This document shows, in pieces, positions 25,734 to 33,951 of a stretch of DNA of 64,000 nucleotides (position 1 is its first letter; each line of letters begins with the position of its first letter). The position numbers were made by a program, and so were the translations under genes. Source of the stretch: Sphaerisporangium krabiense (lineage in GTDB: Bacteria > Actinomycetota > Actinomycetes > Streptosporangiales > Streptosporangiaceae); NCBI RefSeq assembly GCF_014200435.1, contig NZ_JACHBR010000002.1, forward strand, positions 1,247,001 through 1,311,000, in the 5' to 3' direction. The notes below the pieces were generated by a model. It searched no databases and was not told the DNA's origin. It saw nothing but the letters and a program-made list of their open reading frames with translations.

Positions 25734-26984
25734 ATGACAGACCGTGATCCGCGCAGCGTGCTGCAGGAGCGGCCCTCGGTCGGGCTGATCTTCGGGCTTG
25801 TCGCGGCCGGCATCTGCGCGCTGGTGTCGTTCTCGTTCGACGTCTTCAACGGCGAGCCCGTGCAGTTCTTCATCGCCCTGACGCTCGCCCTGGCCCCGGT
25901 GCCGCTGCTGCTCGCCGGGCTCCTCGCCCTGGACCGCCTGGAGCCGGAACCGCGCAAGGACCTGGCGTTCGCGTTCCTGTGGGGCGCGGGCGTCGCCGTG
26001 CTCATCGCCGGCGTCCTCAACAGCCTCAACCTGAGGTACCTCACCATCGCCACCCAGGACCCGGCCGGGGCGCGCAACTTCGTGGCCACCTTCCTCGCCC
26101 CCGTCGTCGAGGAGACGATGAAGGGCCTGGTGCTGCTCGGGCTGCTGCGCTGGCGCAGGCAGGAGCTGGACGGCCCCACCGACGGCATCATCTACGCGGG
26201 CATGGTCGGCCTCGGCTTCGCCATGAGCGAGAACGTCAGCTACTACATCATGGCCCAGGACCAGCACGGCGTGCAGGGCCTGGCGGTCACCGTGGTGCTG
26301 CGCGGCATCCTGTCGCCGTTCGCCCACCCCCTGTTCACCTCGATGATCGGCATCGCGGTCGCCTCGGCGGCGCAGAGCCGCGGGCCGGCGCGCACCGGGG
26401 TCGTCGTCCTGGGCTGGATCGGCGCGATCATCCTGCACGGCATCTGGAACGGGTTCACCTCCTACGGCGGCCTGCCCGGCCTGAGCGCGGCCTACCTGCT
26501 GCTGATGATCCTGTTCTTCGTCGAGCTCGGCGTCGTCGTCAGGGACCGCAAGCGCATCGTGGGCTTCATCCAGTACTACCTGCCGCCGTACGGGGGCCTC
26601 GGCCTGGTCACCGACGTGGACGTGTACATGCTGTCCTCGCTGCAGGGGCGAAGACAGGCGCGGCAGTGGGCCAAGGCGTACGGCGGGGCGCGCGGGCTGC
26701 GGGCCATGCGCGACTACCAGGTCGCCGCGACCGAGCTCGGCCTGCTGCACGAGCGCGGCCGGCGCGGCGCGATCTCCAGGGACGTCTTCGAGCGGCAGCG
26801 CGAGGCCCTGCTGGCCTGCATGAGCGCGGCCAAGGCGGCGTTCCCCGTCCCGGAGAGACACCAGGACACGATCGCCAGGGGGCAGGCGCCGCCCGGCTAC
26901 GCCCCGGGGCACGACGTCCGCCACTCGGCCTCGCCCTACCCGCCGCCGGACGGCATGCCGGGCGACCCGCGCCGGCCCGCCTGA
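25734..26984 (+). CDS. PrsW-family intramembrane metalloprotease-like protein
   Basis: 416 residues. Six to eight hydrophobic helices lie in the first 270 residues. They contain the family residues: the EE pair in APVVEETMKG, the second Glu in GFAMSENVSYY, and the His residues in SPFAHPLF and ILHGIWNGF. PrsW in Bacillus cleaves an anti-sigma factor; actinobacterial members are mostly uncharacterised. The last 140 residues are cytoplasmic and basic (RQWAKAYGGARGLRAMRDY), ending in a Pro-rich tail. It has no ribosome site and a -10-like TACGCT very close to the ATG, suggesting leaderless translation. Confidence 0.85.
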   Translation: MTDRDPRSVLQERPSVGLIFGLVAAGICALVSFSFDVFNGEPVQFFIALTLALAPVPLLLAGLLALDRLEPEPRKDLAFAFLWGAGVAVLIAGVLNSLNLRYLTIATQDPAGARNFVATFLAPVVEETMKGLVLLGLLRWRRQELDGPTDGIIYAGMVGLGFAMSENVSYYIMAQDQHGVQGLAVTVVLRGILSPFAHPLFTSMIGIAVASAAQSRGPARTGVVVLGWIGAIILHGIWNGFTSYGGLPGLSAAYLLLMILFFVELGVVVRDRKRIVGFIQYYLPPYGGLGLVTDVDVYMLSSLQGRRQARQWAKAYGGARGLRAMRDYQVAATELGLLHERGRRGAISRDVFERQREALLACMSAAKAAFPVPERHQDTIARGQAPPGYAPGHDVRHSASPYPPPDGMPGDPRRPA

Positions 26985-26994
26985 CCGGCGCCGC

Positions 26995-27735
26995 TCACGA
27001 TCGCGCGCCGACGATCGCGTCCAGCGAGGTCTCGCGCGGGCCGGGGAAGACCGGCGAGGACCGCAGCACCACCGCGTCCAGCAGGCCCTTCGCCGTCGCG
27101 CCGAACTCCCGCACCGCGTACGCGGTCGTCGGCCCCGGCCACACGGGGAAGGAGTCGTCGCCGACCCCGAACGCGTCGATTCCCGCCGTCCGGCACAGCG
27201 CCACCGCGCGCGGCAGGTGGAAGTTCTGCGTGACCACGGTCGCGCGCCGGGCGCCGAACACCTCCCGGGCCCGCACGCAGGAGTCCCAGGTGTCGAAGCC
27301 CGCGTAGTCCAGGACCAGCACCCCGGCGGGCACCCCGCGCGCCACCAGGTAGTCGCGCATCGCGGTCGGCTCGTCGTACCCCACCCGGCCGTTGTCGCCG
27401 GACAGCAGCAGCGCCCGCACCTTGCCTGACCGGTACAGCGCGGCGGCGATCTCCAGCCGCGTGGCCAGCATCGCCGACGGCGAACCGTGGTACAGGCCCG
27501 CGCCGAACACCAGCGCCACCGGGGCGGCGGGCACCTCGCGCAGCCACCCGCCCCCAGGGGCCGCCGTGACGTGGTGGCCGAGCGCGGACGCCCACGCCCA
27601 GGTCATCGGCGCGAACGGGAGCAGGCTGAGCGCGACGGCCGACAGGAACAGCCGGCGGCGCGCCCGCGGCGGCCGGCGCGACCACCACGCCCGCGGGGGC
27701 GGAAAAGACCGTGATCGTTCGGAGAGGCTGGGCAC
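26995..27735 (-). CDS. SanA/YdcF-family (DUF218) membrane protein
   Basis: 246 residues. A basic N-terminus and one membrane segment (LFLSAVALSLLPFAPMTWAWA) anchor the protein, and the rest is a DUF218 domain. Visible motifs are VALVFGAGLY, LLLSGDNGRVGYDEPTAM and VVTQNFHLPRAVALC. This is the pattern of SanA, known in enterobacteria as an envelope-barrier protein. The GTG at 27735 is six bases after the heme A synthase stop, so the two are co-transcribed. Its role in actinomycetes is unknown. Confidence 0.85.
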   Translation of the reverse strand: MPSLSERSRSFPPPRAWWSRRPPRARRRLFLSAVALSLLPFAPMTWAWASALGHHVTAAPGGGWLREVPAAPVALVFGAGLYHGSPSAMLATRLEIAAALYRSGKVRALLLSGDNGRVGYDEPTAMRDYLVARGVPAGVLVLDYAGFDTWDSCVRAREVFGARRATVVTQNFHLPRAVALCRTAGIDAFGVGDDSFPVWPGPTTAYAVREFGATAKGLLDAVVLRSSPVFPGPRETSLDAIVGARS

Positions 27736-27741
27736 GCAGGC

Positions 27742-28785
27742 TTAGACGCCGGCCGCCCGCACTTCGTTCGCGGCGGGGGCGGCGGGTGGGGCGGACGAGG
27801 GAGCCGTGCCGCGGGAGCGCATGAGGAACACCACGCGCAGGGCGGCGATCCACACCAGCGTCGAGCCGAGCACGTGCATGCCGACCAGCAGGGCGGGCAC
27901 GGCCAGGAAGTACTGCACGTACCCGATCACGCCCTGGGCCAGCTCGACGCCGAGCAGCACCAGCGCGCCGCGCCGGGCCCGGCCGGGGGAGTCGGTCACG
28001 TGCAGGGCGAACAGCAGGGCGAACGTCAGCCCCAGCACCACCCACACCGCGTCGGCGTGCAGGCGGGCCATCGCCTCGATGTCGAACGAGAAACGCGAGG
28101 CGGCGTCGTCGCCCGAGTGCGGGCCGGTGCCGGTGACCACGACGCCCGCCACCAGCAGGACGAACACCGCCGCGACCAGCACGAACCCCAGCGTGCGTAT
28201 GTCACGGTGCACCAGGCGCCGCGGGGGGGCGTCGCCCTCGCCCGCGCGGGCGTACAGGGCGAGCGCGGCGGCGATCATGCCGATGGACAGCAGGAAATGG
28301 ACGCTCACGGTGACCGGGTTGAGCAGGCTGCGCACCACGACGCCGCCCCACAAGCCCTGCACCCCGACCCCGAACGGCTGGATCAGGGCGAGGCCCACCA
28401 GCGAGCGGCGGCGCGGCACCCGGCGGAAGGCGGCCACCAGGCAGGCCACCGCCACCGCCAGGACCAGGAAGGACAGCAGGCGGTTGCCGAACTCGATCGC
28501 CATGTTCAGCGGCGAGTGGTCGTCGTGCGGGGCGGGGACGAAGCTGCCGGGCGTGCAGCGCGGCCAGCTCGGGCAGCCGAGGCCCGAGCCGGTGAGGCGC
28601 ACCGCGGCCCCGGTGACGGAGATGCCCACGTTGACCACCACGGCGGTCAGCGCCCACCGCCTCATCGTCACGGCGGTCGGCGACCACACGGAGTGGAACA
28701 GCCCCAGCCCCCAGCTCCGCAGCCGCCCGGGCAGCCCATCCCCCCGCCTACCGTTGACCCGCGTCTCCTGCTCTGTTGCCGTCAC
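27742..28785 (-). CDS. ctaA: Heme A synthase (COX15/CtaA)
   Basis: About 347 residues, with eight hydrophobic helices. It oxidises the C8 methyl of heme O to a formyl group, giving heme A for the aa3 oxidase, so it works after CtaB. Helix-borne histidines are in NMAIEFGNRLLSF, VSVHFLLSIG, ARLHADAVW and VGMHVLGSTL. The early cysteine pair GLGCPSWPRC is typical. A GTG at 28785 with TACCAT seven bases upstream fits a leaderless start; an ATG at 28794 is also in frame. It is divergent from the hydroxyproline island. Confidence 0.92.
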   Translation of the reverse strand: MTATEQETRVNGRRGDGLPGRLRSWGLGLFHSVWSPTAVTMRRWALTAVVVNVGISVTGAAVRLTGSGLGCPSWPRCTPGSFVPAPHDDHSPLNMAIEFGNRLLSFLVLAVAVACLVAAFRRVPRRRSLVGLALIQPFGVGVQGLWGGVVVRSLLNPVTVSVHFLLSIGMIAAALALYARAGEGDAPPRRLVHRDIRTLGFVLVAAVFVLLVAGVVVTGTGPHSGDDAASRFSFDIEAMARLHADAVWVVLGLTFALLFALHVTDSPGRARRGALVLLGVELAQGVIGYVQYFLAVPALLVGMHVLGSTLVWIAALRVVFLMRSRGTAPSSAPPAAPAANEVRAAGV

Positions 28786-28872
28786 GCCACACATGGTAGG
28801 CCGTGCCTATGGTGCTCTCTTCGTTCGCACGGCGTGAGGGCCGTGTTGATGGCGCCGCCTCCGGCGTCGCGG

Positions 28873-28977
28873 CGTGAGGGCGCCTTTGAGCCGGTGCTCT
28901 TCCGTCGTCGCTCGGAAGGGGGCTCGTTCCTCACCCCCTTCCTCCCTCCTCCTCCAGAGCACCGGCGCGCCCTCACG
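28873..28977. repeat. Long three-tier hairpin upstream of the hydroxyproline island
   Basis: Three nested perfect stems: CGTGAGGGCG (28873-28882) with 28968-28977; CCGGTGCTCT (28891-28900) with 28956-28965; GGAAGGGGG (28914-28922) with 28934-28942 around an 11-base loop. GGCGTGAGGG at 28831-28840 and GGTGCTCT at 28811-28818 are extra partial copies of the left arm. It sits between divergent genes. It could be an insulating terminator for antisense reads, or the remnant of a small non-coding mobile repeat. Confidence 0.7.
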
Positions 28978-29025
28978 TGCGCGGAGGGTTCGAGCAGGTC
29001 ATCCGGGTGTTGATTGGGTTGGTGG

Positions 29026-29038
29026 ATATGTGACATAT
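29026..29038. promoter_or_regulatory. Palindrome and promoter at the head of the hydroxyproline genes
   Basis: ATATGT-G-ACATAT (29026-29038) is a perfect odd-centred palindrome 37 bases before the first gene. TTGATT at 29010-29015 and CATATT at 29034-29039 could be -35 and -10 with an 18-base spacer, so the palindrome would cover the -10. It is a candidate operator for the GntR/FCD protein encoded at 42254-42928. Confidence 0.5.
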
Positions 29039-29075
29039 TACTGATGCGGATGGAGCGCCGGGTGGGGGAGGGTGG

Positions 29076-30212
29076 ATGGCGGACGTCGTGGTCGTCGGCG
29101 CGGGGGTCGTCGGGGCGGCGTGCGCGTACTTCGCCGCGCGGGCGGGGATGTCGGTGACCGTGGTGGACCGGGGGGCGGTCGCGGCGGGCACCACCGGGGC
29201 GGGCGAGGGGAACATCCTGGTCTCCGACAAGGAGCCCGGGCCGGAGCTGGAGCTGGCCCTGCTGTCCGGCCGCCTGTGGCGGGAGCTGGCCGGGTCCGGC
29301 GGGTTCGAGTACGAGCCCAAGGGCGGGCTGGTCGTCGCCGAGACGCCCGAGGTGACGCGGTCGCTGACCGCGCTCGCCGCCGCGCAGGCCGCGCACGGTG
29401 TCGAGGCGAGGCCCGTCGCCGCCGGGGAGCTGCGGGACCTCGAGCCCCACCTGGCCGAGGGCCTCGCCGGAGGCGTCCACTATCCGCAGGACGCGCAGGT
29501 GCAGCCCATGCTGGCCGCCGCCCGGCTGATCCGGCACGCCCCCGGGGCCGTCCTGCGCACCGGCGTCCGCGTCACCGGCCTGCTGCGCGACGGCGACCGC
29601 GTCACCGGCGTCCGCACCGACAAGGGCGACATCCCCGCCGGAGCCGTGGTCAACGCCGCGGGCACCTGGAGCGGCGAGGTGGCCGCGCTCGCCGGGATCC
29701 GCCTGCCGATCCTGCCGCGCCGCGGGTTCATCCTGGTCACCGAGCCCGTCGGCGGACGCCTCGGGCCGCCGGTGATCCGGCACAAGGTCTACACGGCCGC
29801 CTACGTCACCGCGGTGGCCAGCGACTCGGCCGATCTGGAGACGAGTGCGGTGATCGAGGGCACCCCGGCCGGGACCGTGCTCATCGGCGCCAGCCGCGAG
29901 CGCGTCGGCTTCGACCGCACGACCTCGATCCCCGTCCTGGCGGCGCTGGCACGCCAGGCCGTCGCGCTGTTCCCCGGGCTCGCCGCCCGCCGGGCGATCA
30001 GGTCCTACTGCGGCTTCCGCCCGTACTGCCCGGACCACCTGCCCGTCATCGGCGCCGACCCCCGCGCGCCCGGCCTGTACCACGCGTGCGGACACGAGGG
30101 CGCGGGCATCGGCCTCGCCCCCGCCACCGGCCACCTCGTCGCCGCCCTGCTCACCGGGGCCGCGCCCGGCCTGGACCTCAGCCCCTTCCGCCCGGAAAGG
30201 TTCGCCGCGTGA
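29076..30212 (+). CDS. D-hydroxyproline dehydrogenase, beta (catalytic FAD) subunit
   Basis: 378 residues. The N-terminus has the FAD motif VVVVGAGVVGAACAYFAARAG. GTTGAGEGNILVSDK follows and the C-terminal CGHEGAGIGLAPATGHLVA closes a DAO fold. By family knowledge the beta subunit of HcnABC/LhpBEF-type dehydrogenases oxidises cis-4-hydroxy-D-proline to 1-pyrroline-4-hydroxy-2-carboxylate and passes electrons to the partner subunits. The next two genes overlap it by four bases each (GTGA, ATGA) and encode exactly those partners. It is the first gene of the catabolic operon. Confidence 0.85.
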   Translation: MADVVVVGAGVVGAACAYFAARAGMSVTVVDRGAVAAGTTGAGEGNILVSDKEPGPELELALLSGRLWRELAGSGGFEYEPKGGLVVAETPEVTRSLTALAAAQAAHGVEARPVAAGELRDLEPHLAEGLAGGVHYPQDAQVQPMLAAARLIRHAPGAVLRTGVRVTGLLRDGDRVTGVRTDKGDIPAGAVVNAAGTWSGEVAALAGIRLPILPRRGFILVTEPVGGRLGPPVIRHKVYTAAYVTAVASDSADLETSAVIEGTPAGTVLIGASRERVGFDRTTSIPVLAALARQAVALFPGLAARRAIRSYCGFRPYCPDHLPVIGADPRAPGLYHACGHEGAGIGLAPATGHLVAALLTGAAPGLDLSPFRPERFAA

Positions 30213-30505
30213 CCACCTCACCGCCTCCCCACGCCGGCCGTCTCGTCGGCGCGCGGCCCGAGCCCGCCTTCGAGATCACCGTGGACGGCCGCGCCCTCTC
30301 CGCCGTGCCCGGCCAGACGATCGGCGCCGTCCTGCACGCGGCGGGCGTCGTCTCCTGGCGCACCACGCGGTTCGGGGGACGCCCGCGCGGCCTGTTCTGC
30401 GGCATCGGCGTGTGCTTCGACTGCCTGGTCACCGTCAACGGCACGCCGTCCCTGCGCGCCTGCCAGACCGAGGCGCTGCCCGGCGACCGGGTGAGCACCG
30501 GATGA
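30209..30505 (+). CDS. D-hydroxyproline dehydrogenase, gamma (2Fe-2S) subunit
   Basis: 98 residues. A small plant-type ferredoxin domain carries CGIGVCFDCLVTVNG and a fourth cysteine in LRACQTEA, the C-x4-C-x2-C pattern with a distal Cys that holds a 2Fe-2S cluster. It corresponds to the N-terminal domain of HcnA or to SoxA-like subunits. Its GTG overlaps the stop of the beta subunit and its TGA overlaps the alpha start, so the three are made in equal amounts as a complex. Confidence 0.87.
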   Translation: MTTSPPPHAGRLVGARPEPAFEITVDGRALSAVPGQTIGAVLHAAGVVSWRTTRFGGRPRGLFCGIGVCFDCLVTVNGTPSLRACQTEALPGDRVSTG

Positions 30506-32001
30506 GGGATCTGGCCATCGTCGGCGGCGGCCCGGCGGGCATGGCGGCGGCCGTCGCCGCCTCACGCGCGGGCCTGGACGTCGTGCTGATCGACGCGCAG
30601 GCGCGGCTCGGCGGCCAGTACTTCCGCCACGCCCCCGAGGGGTTCCGCGCCCGCCGTCCCGGCGCGTTGCACCACGGCTTCGTCCGCTTCACCCGCCTGG
30701 CCGCCGCGCTGCGGGACGCCGACGTCCGGCTCGGCCACCGGGTCTGGGCCGTGGAACGGGCGCGAGGCGACGGCGAGGAGGCGTTCGCCGTGCACTGCCT
30801 GGCGGGCGCCCGGGAGGAGCGGCGGGTGACCGTCCGCGCCCGGCGCCTGCTGATCGCCACGGGGGCGCACGACCGGCCGCTGCCCTTCCCGGGCTGGGAC
30901 CTGCCGGGCGTGCTCACCGCCGGGGGCGCGCAGGCGCTGCTCAAGGGCGACCTGGTCGTGGCCGGGCGCACGGTCGTCGTCGCCGGGACCGGCCCCTTCC
31001 TGCTGCCCGTCGCGGCGGGCCTGGCGGAGGCGGGCGCGCGCGTGGCGGGGGTGTTCGAGGCGGGCGGCGGGTACGGCCTGGCGCCCGCGCTGGCCGCCGA
31101 TCCGTCCAAGATCGCGGAAGGCGCCGGGTACGCCCTGCGCCTGGCCCGGCGCCGCGTGCCGTACGCCGTGCGGCACGCCGTGGTCGAGGCGCACGGCGCG
31201 GACCGGCTCACCCACGTGACCGTGGCGCGGCTCGGCCGCGACTGGGCGCCGGGGGAGCGGCGCACGATCGCCTGCGACGCGCTCGCCGTCGGCTACGGTT
31301 TCGTCCCGCAGATCGACCTCGCCGTCCAGCTCGGCTGCCCCACCCGAGCGGGCCGCGACGGCGAGCCGGTCGTGGTGGTGGACGCCGGGATGCGCGCCGG
31401 TGTGCCGGGGGTGTACGCGGCGGGCGAGCCGACCGGTGTGGGCGGCGCCGAGCTGGCCGAGGTGGAGGGCTGGACCGCCGGTCGCTCCGCCGCCGCCGAC
31501 CTCGGCCGCCCGGTGCGTCCCGCGCCCGCCCTGGCGAGAAGGCGGAGCCGCCTGGCCGCCTTCGGCGCCGCGGTGCTGGACGCCTACCCTGTCCGGGACG
31601 GCTGGAAGGGGTGGTTGCGCGACGACACCCTGGTCTGCCGCTGCGAGGAGGTCCCGTACGCGCGGGTGCGCGAGGCGCTGGAGCTGGGCGCGGTGGACGC
31701 GCGGTCGGTGAAGCTGCTGTCCCGCGCCGGGATGGGCTGGTGCCAGGGCCGGATCTGCGGCCACGCGGTGGCCCGCCTGGCCGGGGAGGAGCCCTCGCCT
31801 CCGCGCAGGCCGCTCGCCCAGCCCGTACGGCTCGGGGACCTGGCGGCGGGCCCGGCATCGGACACGGCCACGCAGACGGCCACGGAGACGGACGCGGAGA
31901 CGGCCACGGAGACGGACGCGGTGGTGGGCCCGGTGAGAGGCCCGGAGACGGACACGGCAAGCGACCTTGCAGGACATTCCGGAGGAGAGGACCCCCGATG
32001 A
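30502..32001 (+). CDS. D-hydroxyproline dehydrogenase, alpha (NAD(P)-type flavin, BFD-like) subunit
   Basis: 499 residues. LAIVGGGPAGMAAAVAASRAG binds FAD and TVVVAGTGPFLLPVAAGLAEAG is the second Rossmann motif. A BFD-like Cys cluster CRCEE plus CQGRICG (around residues 375-420) should hold a further 2Fe-2S site. This is the HcnB/LhpF architecture. After about residue 430 the protein has a long extra tail of Thr/Glu/Asp/Gly repeats, partly made by a 24-base tandem duplication, not expected in the family. The stop overlaps the ATG of the deaminase gene. Confidence 0.85.
   Translation: MRDLAIVGGGPAGMAAAVAASRAGLDVVLIDAQARLGGQYFRHAPEGFRARRPGALHHGFVRFTRLAAALRDADVRLGHRVWAVERARGDGEEAFAVHCLAGAREERRVTVRARRLLIATGAHDRPLPFPGWDLPGVLTAGGAQALLKGDLVVAGRTVVVAGTGPFLLPVAAGLAEAGARVAGVFEAGGGYGLAPALAADPSKIAEGAGYALRLARRRVPYAVRHAVVEAHGADRLTHVTVARLGRDWAPGERRTIACDALAVGYGFVPQIDLAVQLGCPTRAGRDGEPVVVVDAGMRAGVPGVYAAGEPTGVGGAELAEVEGWTAGRSAAADLGRPVRPAPALARRRSRLAAFGAAVLDAYPVRDGWKGWLRDDTLVCRCEEVPYARVREALELGAVDARSVKLLSRAGMGWCQGRICGHAVARLAGEEPSPPRRPLAQPVRLGDLAAGPASDTATQTATETDAETATETDAVVGPVRGPETDTASDLAGHSGGEDPR
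31874..31921 (+). repeat. 24-base perfect tandem duplication inside the alpha subunit gene
   Basis: Positions 31874-31897 are repeated exactly at 31898-31921. The unit is eight codons, so the frame is kept, and it duplicates TATETDAE-type residues in the non-conserved C-terminal tail. Copy number may vary between strains. Confidence 0.9.
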
Positions 32002-32891
32002 CGACCCGTGAGAAGCCCTGGCACGGTGTGATGGTGGCGACCGCGCTGCCGCTGCGCGAGGACCTGAGCGTCGACGAGGACCGCTACGCCGAGCACTGCC
32101 GCCGTCTGGTCGGCGAGGGATGCGACGGCGTGGTGCCGAACGGCTCGCTCGGCGAGTACCAGACGCTGACCCCGCGGGAGCGCGCCCGCGTGATCGAGAC
32201 CGCGGTCGCGGCCGTGGGCGGCGACCGCGTGATGCCGGGCGTGGCCGCCTACGGCGCGGCCGAGGCCCGCCGCTGGGCCGAGCAGGCCGCCGAGGCGGGC
32301 TGCCGCGCCGTCATGCTGCTCCCCCCGAACGCCTACCGCGCCGACGCGCGGGCGGTCCTCGGCCACTATCGCGAGGTCGCCAAGGCCGGCCTGCCGATCG
32401 TCGCCTACAACAACCCCTTCGACACCAAGGTGGACCTGGTGCCGCCGCTGCTGGCGGAGCTGCACGCCGAGGGCCTGATCGCCGGGGTCAAGGAGTTCAC
32501 CGGCGACGTGCGGCGCGCCTACGAGATCGCCGAGCTGGCCCCGGAGCTGGACGTGCTGATCGGCTCGGACGACGTGGTGCTCGAACTGGCCCTCGCCGGG
32601 GCGGTCGGCTGGGTCGCCGGGTACCCGAACGCGCTGCCCGCCTCCTGCGTGGCGCTGTACCGCGCGGCGGTGGCGGGCGACGTGGCCACCGCGCTGCCGC
32701 TGTACCGCGCCCTGCACCCGCTGCTGCGCTGGGACTCCAAGACCGAGTTCGTCCAGGCCATCAAGCTGTCCATGGACATCGCCGGCCTGTACGGCGGCCC
32801 GTGCCGCCCGCCGCGGGTCCCGCTGACCCCCGAGCACGAGGCCGTGGTGCGGACCGCGACAGAGAAGGCGCTCGCCGGAGGGCTGCGGTAG
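31998..32891 (+). CDS. DHDPS-family lyase, probable 1-pyrroline-4-hydroxy-2-carboxylate deaminase
   Basis: 297 residues, a TIM-barrel of the dihydrodipicolinate synthase/NAL superfamily. PNGSLGEYQTLTPRER is the substrate-loop region, VAYNNPF holds the tyrosine, and GVKEFTGD holds the Schiff-base lysine. In hydroxyproline breakdown a member of this family deaminates and dehydrates 1-pyrroline-4-hydroxy-2-carboxylate to 2-oxoglutarate semialdehyde. Placement between the dehydrogenase and the epimerase supports that role over lysine synthesis. The start overlaps the preceding stop. Confidence 0.85.
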   Translation: MTTREKPWHGVMVATALPLREDLSVDEDRYAEHCRRLVGEGCDGVVPNGSLGEYQTLTPRERARVIETAVAAVGGDRVMPGVAAYGAAEARRWAEQAAEAGCRAVMLLPPNAYRADARAVLGHYREVAKAGLPIVAYNNPFDTKVDLVPPLLAELHAEGLIAGVKEFTGDVRRAYEIAELAPELDVLIGSDDVVLELALAGAVGWVAGYPNALPASCVALYRAAVAGDVATALPLYRALHPLLRWDSKTEFVQAIKLSMDIAGLYGGPCRPPRVPLTPEHEAVVRTATEKALAGGLR

Positions 32892-32894
32892 CCG

Positions 32895-33896
32895 ATGCGG
32901 ACCAAGAAGATCTTCCACGTGGTCGACTCCCACACCGAGGGGATGCCCACGCGGGTGGTCACCGGGGGAGTCGGCGTGATCCCCGGCGCGACCATGGCCG
33001 AGCGCCGCGAGCACTTCGTGGCCAACCTCGACCACATCCGCAGGCTGCTGATGTTCGAGCCGCACGGCCACTCGGCGATGAGCGGCGCGATCCTGCAGCC
33101 GCCCACGCGCCCGGACGCCGACGTCGGGGTGGTCTACATCGAGGTGTCCGGCTGCCTGCCGATGTGCGGCCACGGCACCATCGGCGTGGCGACGGTCCTG
33201 GTGGAGACCGGCATGGTCGAGGTCACCGAGCCGGTCACCACCGTGCGCCTGGACACCCCGGCCGGGCTGGTCGTGGCGTCGGTGCGGGTGGAGGACGGCG
33301 CGGCGGCCGCGGTGACGATCACCAACGTGCCGTCCTTCAGCGCCGGGCTCGGCCGCACGGTCAAGGTGCCGGGCCACGGCGAGGTGACCTACGACCTCGC
33401 CTACGGAGGCAACTTCTACGCGATCCTGCCGATCGAGTCGGTCGGGCTGCCGTTCGACCGGGCCAGAGGCCGCGACATCCTGGACGCGGGCCTGGCGATC
33501 GCGGCGGCGATCAACGAGGCGGACGAGCCGGCGCACCCGCTGGACCCGGGCATCCGGGGCGTCCACCACGTGCAGTTCGTCGCTCCAGGCTCGGACGCGC
33601 GGCTGTCGCGGCACGCGATGGCCATCCACCCCGGCTGGTTCGACCGCTCGCCCTGCGGCACGGGCACCTCCGCCCGCATGGCCCAGTTGCACGCGCGGGG
33701 CGAGCTGGCGCTGGGAGAGGACTTCGTCAACGAGTCCTTCATCGGCACCCGCTTCACCGGGCGGCTGGTGGAGGAGACCGAGGTGGCCGGGCTGCCCGCC
33801 GTGGTGCCGACGATCACCGGGCGCGCGTGGGTCACGGGCACCGCGCAGCACTTCCTCGACCCGTCGGACCCGTTCCCCGAGGGATTCCAGTTGTGA
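32895..33896 (+). CDS. 4-hydroxyproline epimerase (proline racemase family)
   Basis: 333 residues. It should invert C2 of trans-4-hydroxy-L-proline to give cis-4-hydroxy-D-proline, the first step of the pathway. Both acid/base cysteines are present: Cys91 in PMCGHGTIG and Cys254 in RSPCGTGTSAR, so it is a true two-base epimerase or racemase and not a dehydratase. FEPHGHSAMSGA and the C-terminal GRAWVTGTAQHFLDPSDPF match hydroxyproline epimerases. It follows the deaminase gene by three bases. Proline racemase is the alternative, less likely here. Confidence 0.9.
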   Translation: MRTKKIFHVVDSHTEGMPTRVVTGGVGVIPGATMAERREHFVANLDHIRRLLMFEPHGHSAMSGAILQPPTRPDADVGVVYIEVSGCLPMCGHGTIGVATVLVETGMVEVTEPVTTVRLDTPAGLVVASVRVEDGAAAAVTITNVPSFSAGLGRTVKVPGHGEVTYDLAYGGNFYAILPIESVGLPFDRARGRDILDAGLAIAAAINEADEPAHPLDPGIRGVHHVQFVAPGSDARLSRHAMAIHPGWFDRSPCGTGTSARMAQLHARGELALGEDFVNESFIGTRFTGRLVEETEVAGLPAVVPTITGRAWVTGTAQHFLDPSDPFPEGFQL

Positions 33897-33951
33897 CAGG
33901 CGCTCCGCGCGGCGGGACGCCCGCCGCGCCGGCGCTGGAGAGGGATTGACG

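Noticed and set aside
25161-26924. A 587-codon open frame on the minus strand antisense to the PrsW-like gene
   Set aside because: Composition is Gly/Arg/Asp/Val repeats typical of an antisense shadow in GC-rich DNA; the plus-strand frame has a clear membrane-protease pattern.
31861-31925. CRISPR-like array
   Set aside because: Two abutting 24-base copies without spacers inside a coding region; it is a tandem duplication.
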